In this document: positions 7,529 through 7,842 of the stretch, piece after piece
Position numbering within the stretch: the first letter of the stretch is position 1
Layout: the number at the start of each line of letters is the position of its first letter
Assembly (NCBI GenBank): GCA_017558165.1
Contig: JAFYWE010000235.1
Coordinates: forward strand, 1-7,842
Direction of reading: 5' to 3'
From: Bacteroidaceae bacterium
Lineage (GTDB): Bacteria; Bacteroidota; Bacteroidia; Bacteroidales; Bacteroidaceae
Length of the DNA: 7,842 bases
The notes under the pieces: model-generated
What the model saw: only the letters and a program-made list of their open reading frames with translations
Told to the model about the DNA's origin: nothing
Database searches by the model: none
Made by a program: the position numbers and the translations under genes

Positions 7529-7559
7529 TTTGCTCAAGACATTATTTTTACTAATTTCG
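7529..7559 (+). promoter_or_regulatory. Bacteroidetes-type promoter for the iron-sulfur scaffold gene
   Basis: TTTG (7529-7532) is followed after 19 bases by TAATTTCG (7552-7559), one base from the TAnnTTTG consensus of the Bacteroidetes housekeeping sigma factor. Transcription would start near 7565, giving a leader of about 40 bases that is A/T-rich and has no Shine-Dalgarno sequence, as usual in this phylum. The good match agrees with the strong codon bias of the gene. Confidence 0.7.
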
Positions 7560-7604
7560 CAGATTGAAAGAGACTATGTTTCACATTTTAAACATACAAC
7601 AATT

Positions 7605-7842
7605 ATGGTTTATTCACACGAAGTAGAAAACATGTGTGTTGTAAAGAAGGGTCCTAACCACGGTCCTGCTCCAATCCCCGAGGAGGGTAAGTGGATCAAG
7701 GCTAAGGAGGTTGCTGACATCTCGGGCTTTACACACGGTATTGGTTGGTGTGCTCCTCAGCAGGGTGCTTGTAAGCTCTCTCTTAACGTTAAGAACGGTA
7801 TTATCGAGGAGGCTCTCGTTGAGACTATCGGATGTTCCGGTA
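7605..7842 (+). CDS. NifU/IscU-like iron-sulfur cluster scaffold protein (N-terminal part)
   Basis: The visible 79 residues begin MVYSHEVENMCVVKKGPNHG and run off the right edge. The stretch GACKLSLNVKNGIIEEALVE followed by TIGCSG resembles the core of IscU/NifU scaffolds: a cysteine (C56) before a beta strand, then a second cysteine (C77) in GCSG, matching the first two cluster ligands of IscU by spacing. The aspartate that follows the first ligand cysteine in IscU (ACGD) is absent here (ACK). C11 and C49 (in GWCAP) are further cysteines. The N-terminal 45 residues are unlike classical IscU and fit a form I associate with Bacteroidales and some anaerobes, often encoded next to a GGGtGRT-family protein; that neighbour would lie beyond the window. 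Codon use is strongly biased to GCT, GGT, CTC, AAG and GAG, suggesting high expression. The gene is divergent from the lipoprotein gene and has its own promoter. The scaffold role is inferred from the fold match and not visible in full. Confidence 0.8.
   Translation, partial: MVYSHEVENMCVVKKGPNHGPAPIPEEGKWIKAKEVADISGFTHGIGWCAPQQGACKLSLNVKNGIIEEALVETIGCSG

Overview
The window looks like ordinary chromosome from a member of the Bacteroidales (Bacteroides/Prevotella/Muribaculaceae-like). The evidence is: promoters resembling the Bacteroidetes -33/-7 type (TTTG, 19-20 bases, TAnnTTTG-like) rather than sigma70 boxes; A/T-rich leaders without Shine-Dalgarno sequences; a NigD-like lipoprotein; a PMCA-type calcium ATPase; and a Bacteroidales-style NifU/IscU-like scaffold. 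These assignments come from reading the sequence and from knowledge of the families; no search was run.

Layout. Five genes lie on the minus strand, read right to left. First come a secreted lipoprotein (6633-7376, possibly NigD-like) and smpB (6169-6630), separated by 2 bases and probably co-transcribed from a promoter at about 7419-7450. A strong stem-loop terminator (6122-6163) follows smpB. Next comes a group of three: metH (3301-6033), encoding a B12-dependent methionine synthase that lacks the C-terminal reactivation domain; a calcium-pumping P-type ATPase (617-3292), 8 bases downstream; and a DedA-family membrane protein (1-593, cut by the window edge), 23 bases further on. The metH leader (6034-6121) holds a chain of three mutually overlapping hairpins but no obvious known riboswitch. 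On the plus strand, a divergent gene at 7605 (cut by the right edge) encodes an iron-sulfur scaffold-like protein. It has its own well-formed promoter and a codon usage unlike its neighbours.

How the genes fit together. SmpB works with tmRNA in ribosome rescue, and the lipoprotein upstream has no evident link to it. MetH makes methionine from homocysteine and methyl-tetrahydrofolate, and must rely on a reactivating partner encoded elsewhere. The ATPase and the DedA protein are envelope proteins that appear only to share the metH transcript. The 7605 gene belongs to iron-sulfur metabolism and shares the 228-base intergenic region with the lipoprotein gene.

I found no CRISPR array, mobile element, tRNA or rRNA, and no convincing new multi-gene system. 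The most notable points are the metH domain loss, its structured leader, an altered glycine in its cobalamin motif, and the divergent intergenic region with an inverted repeat over one promoter.
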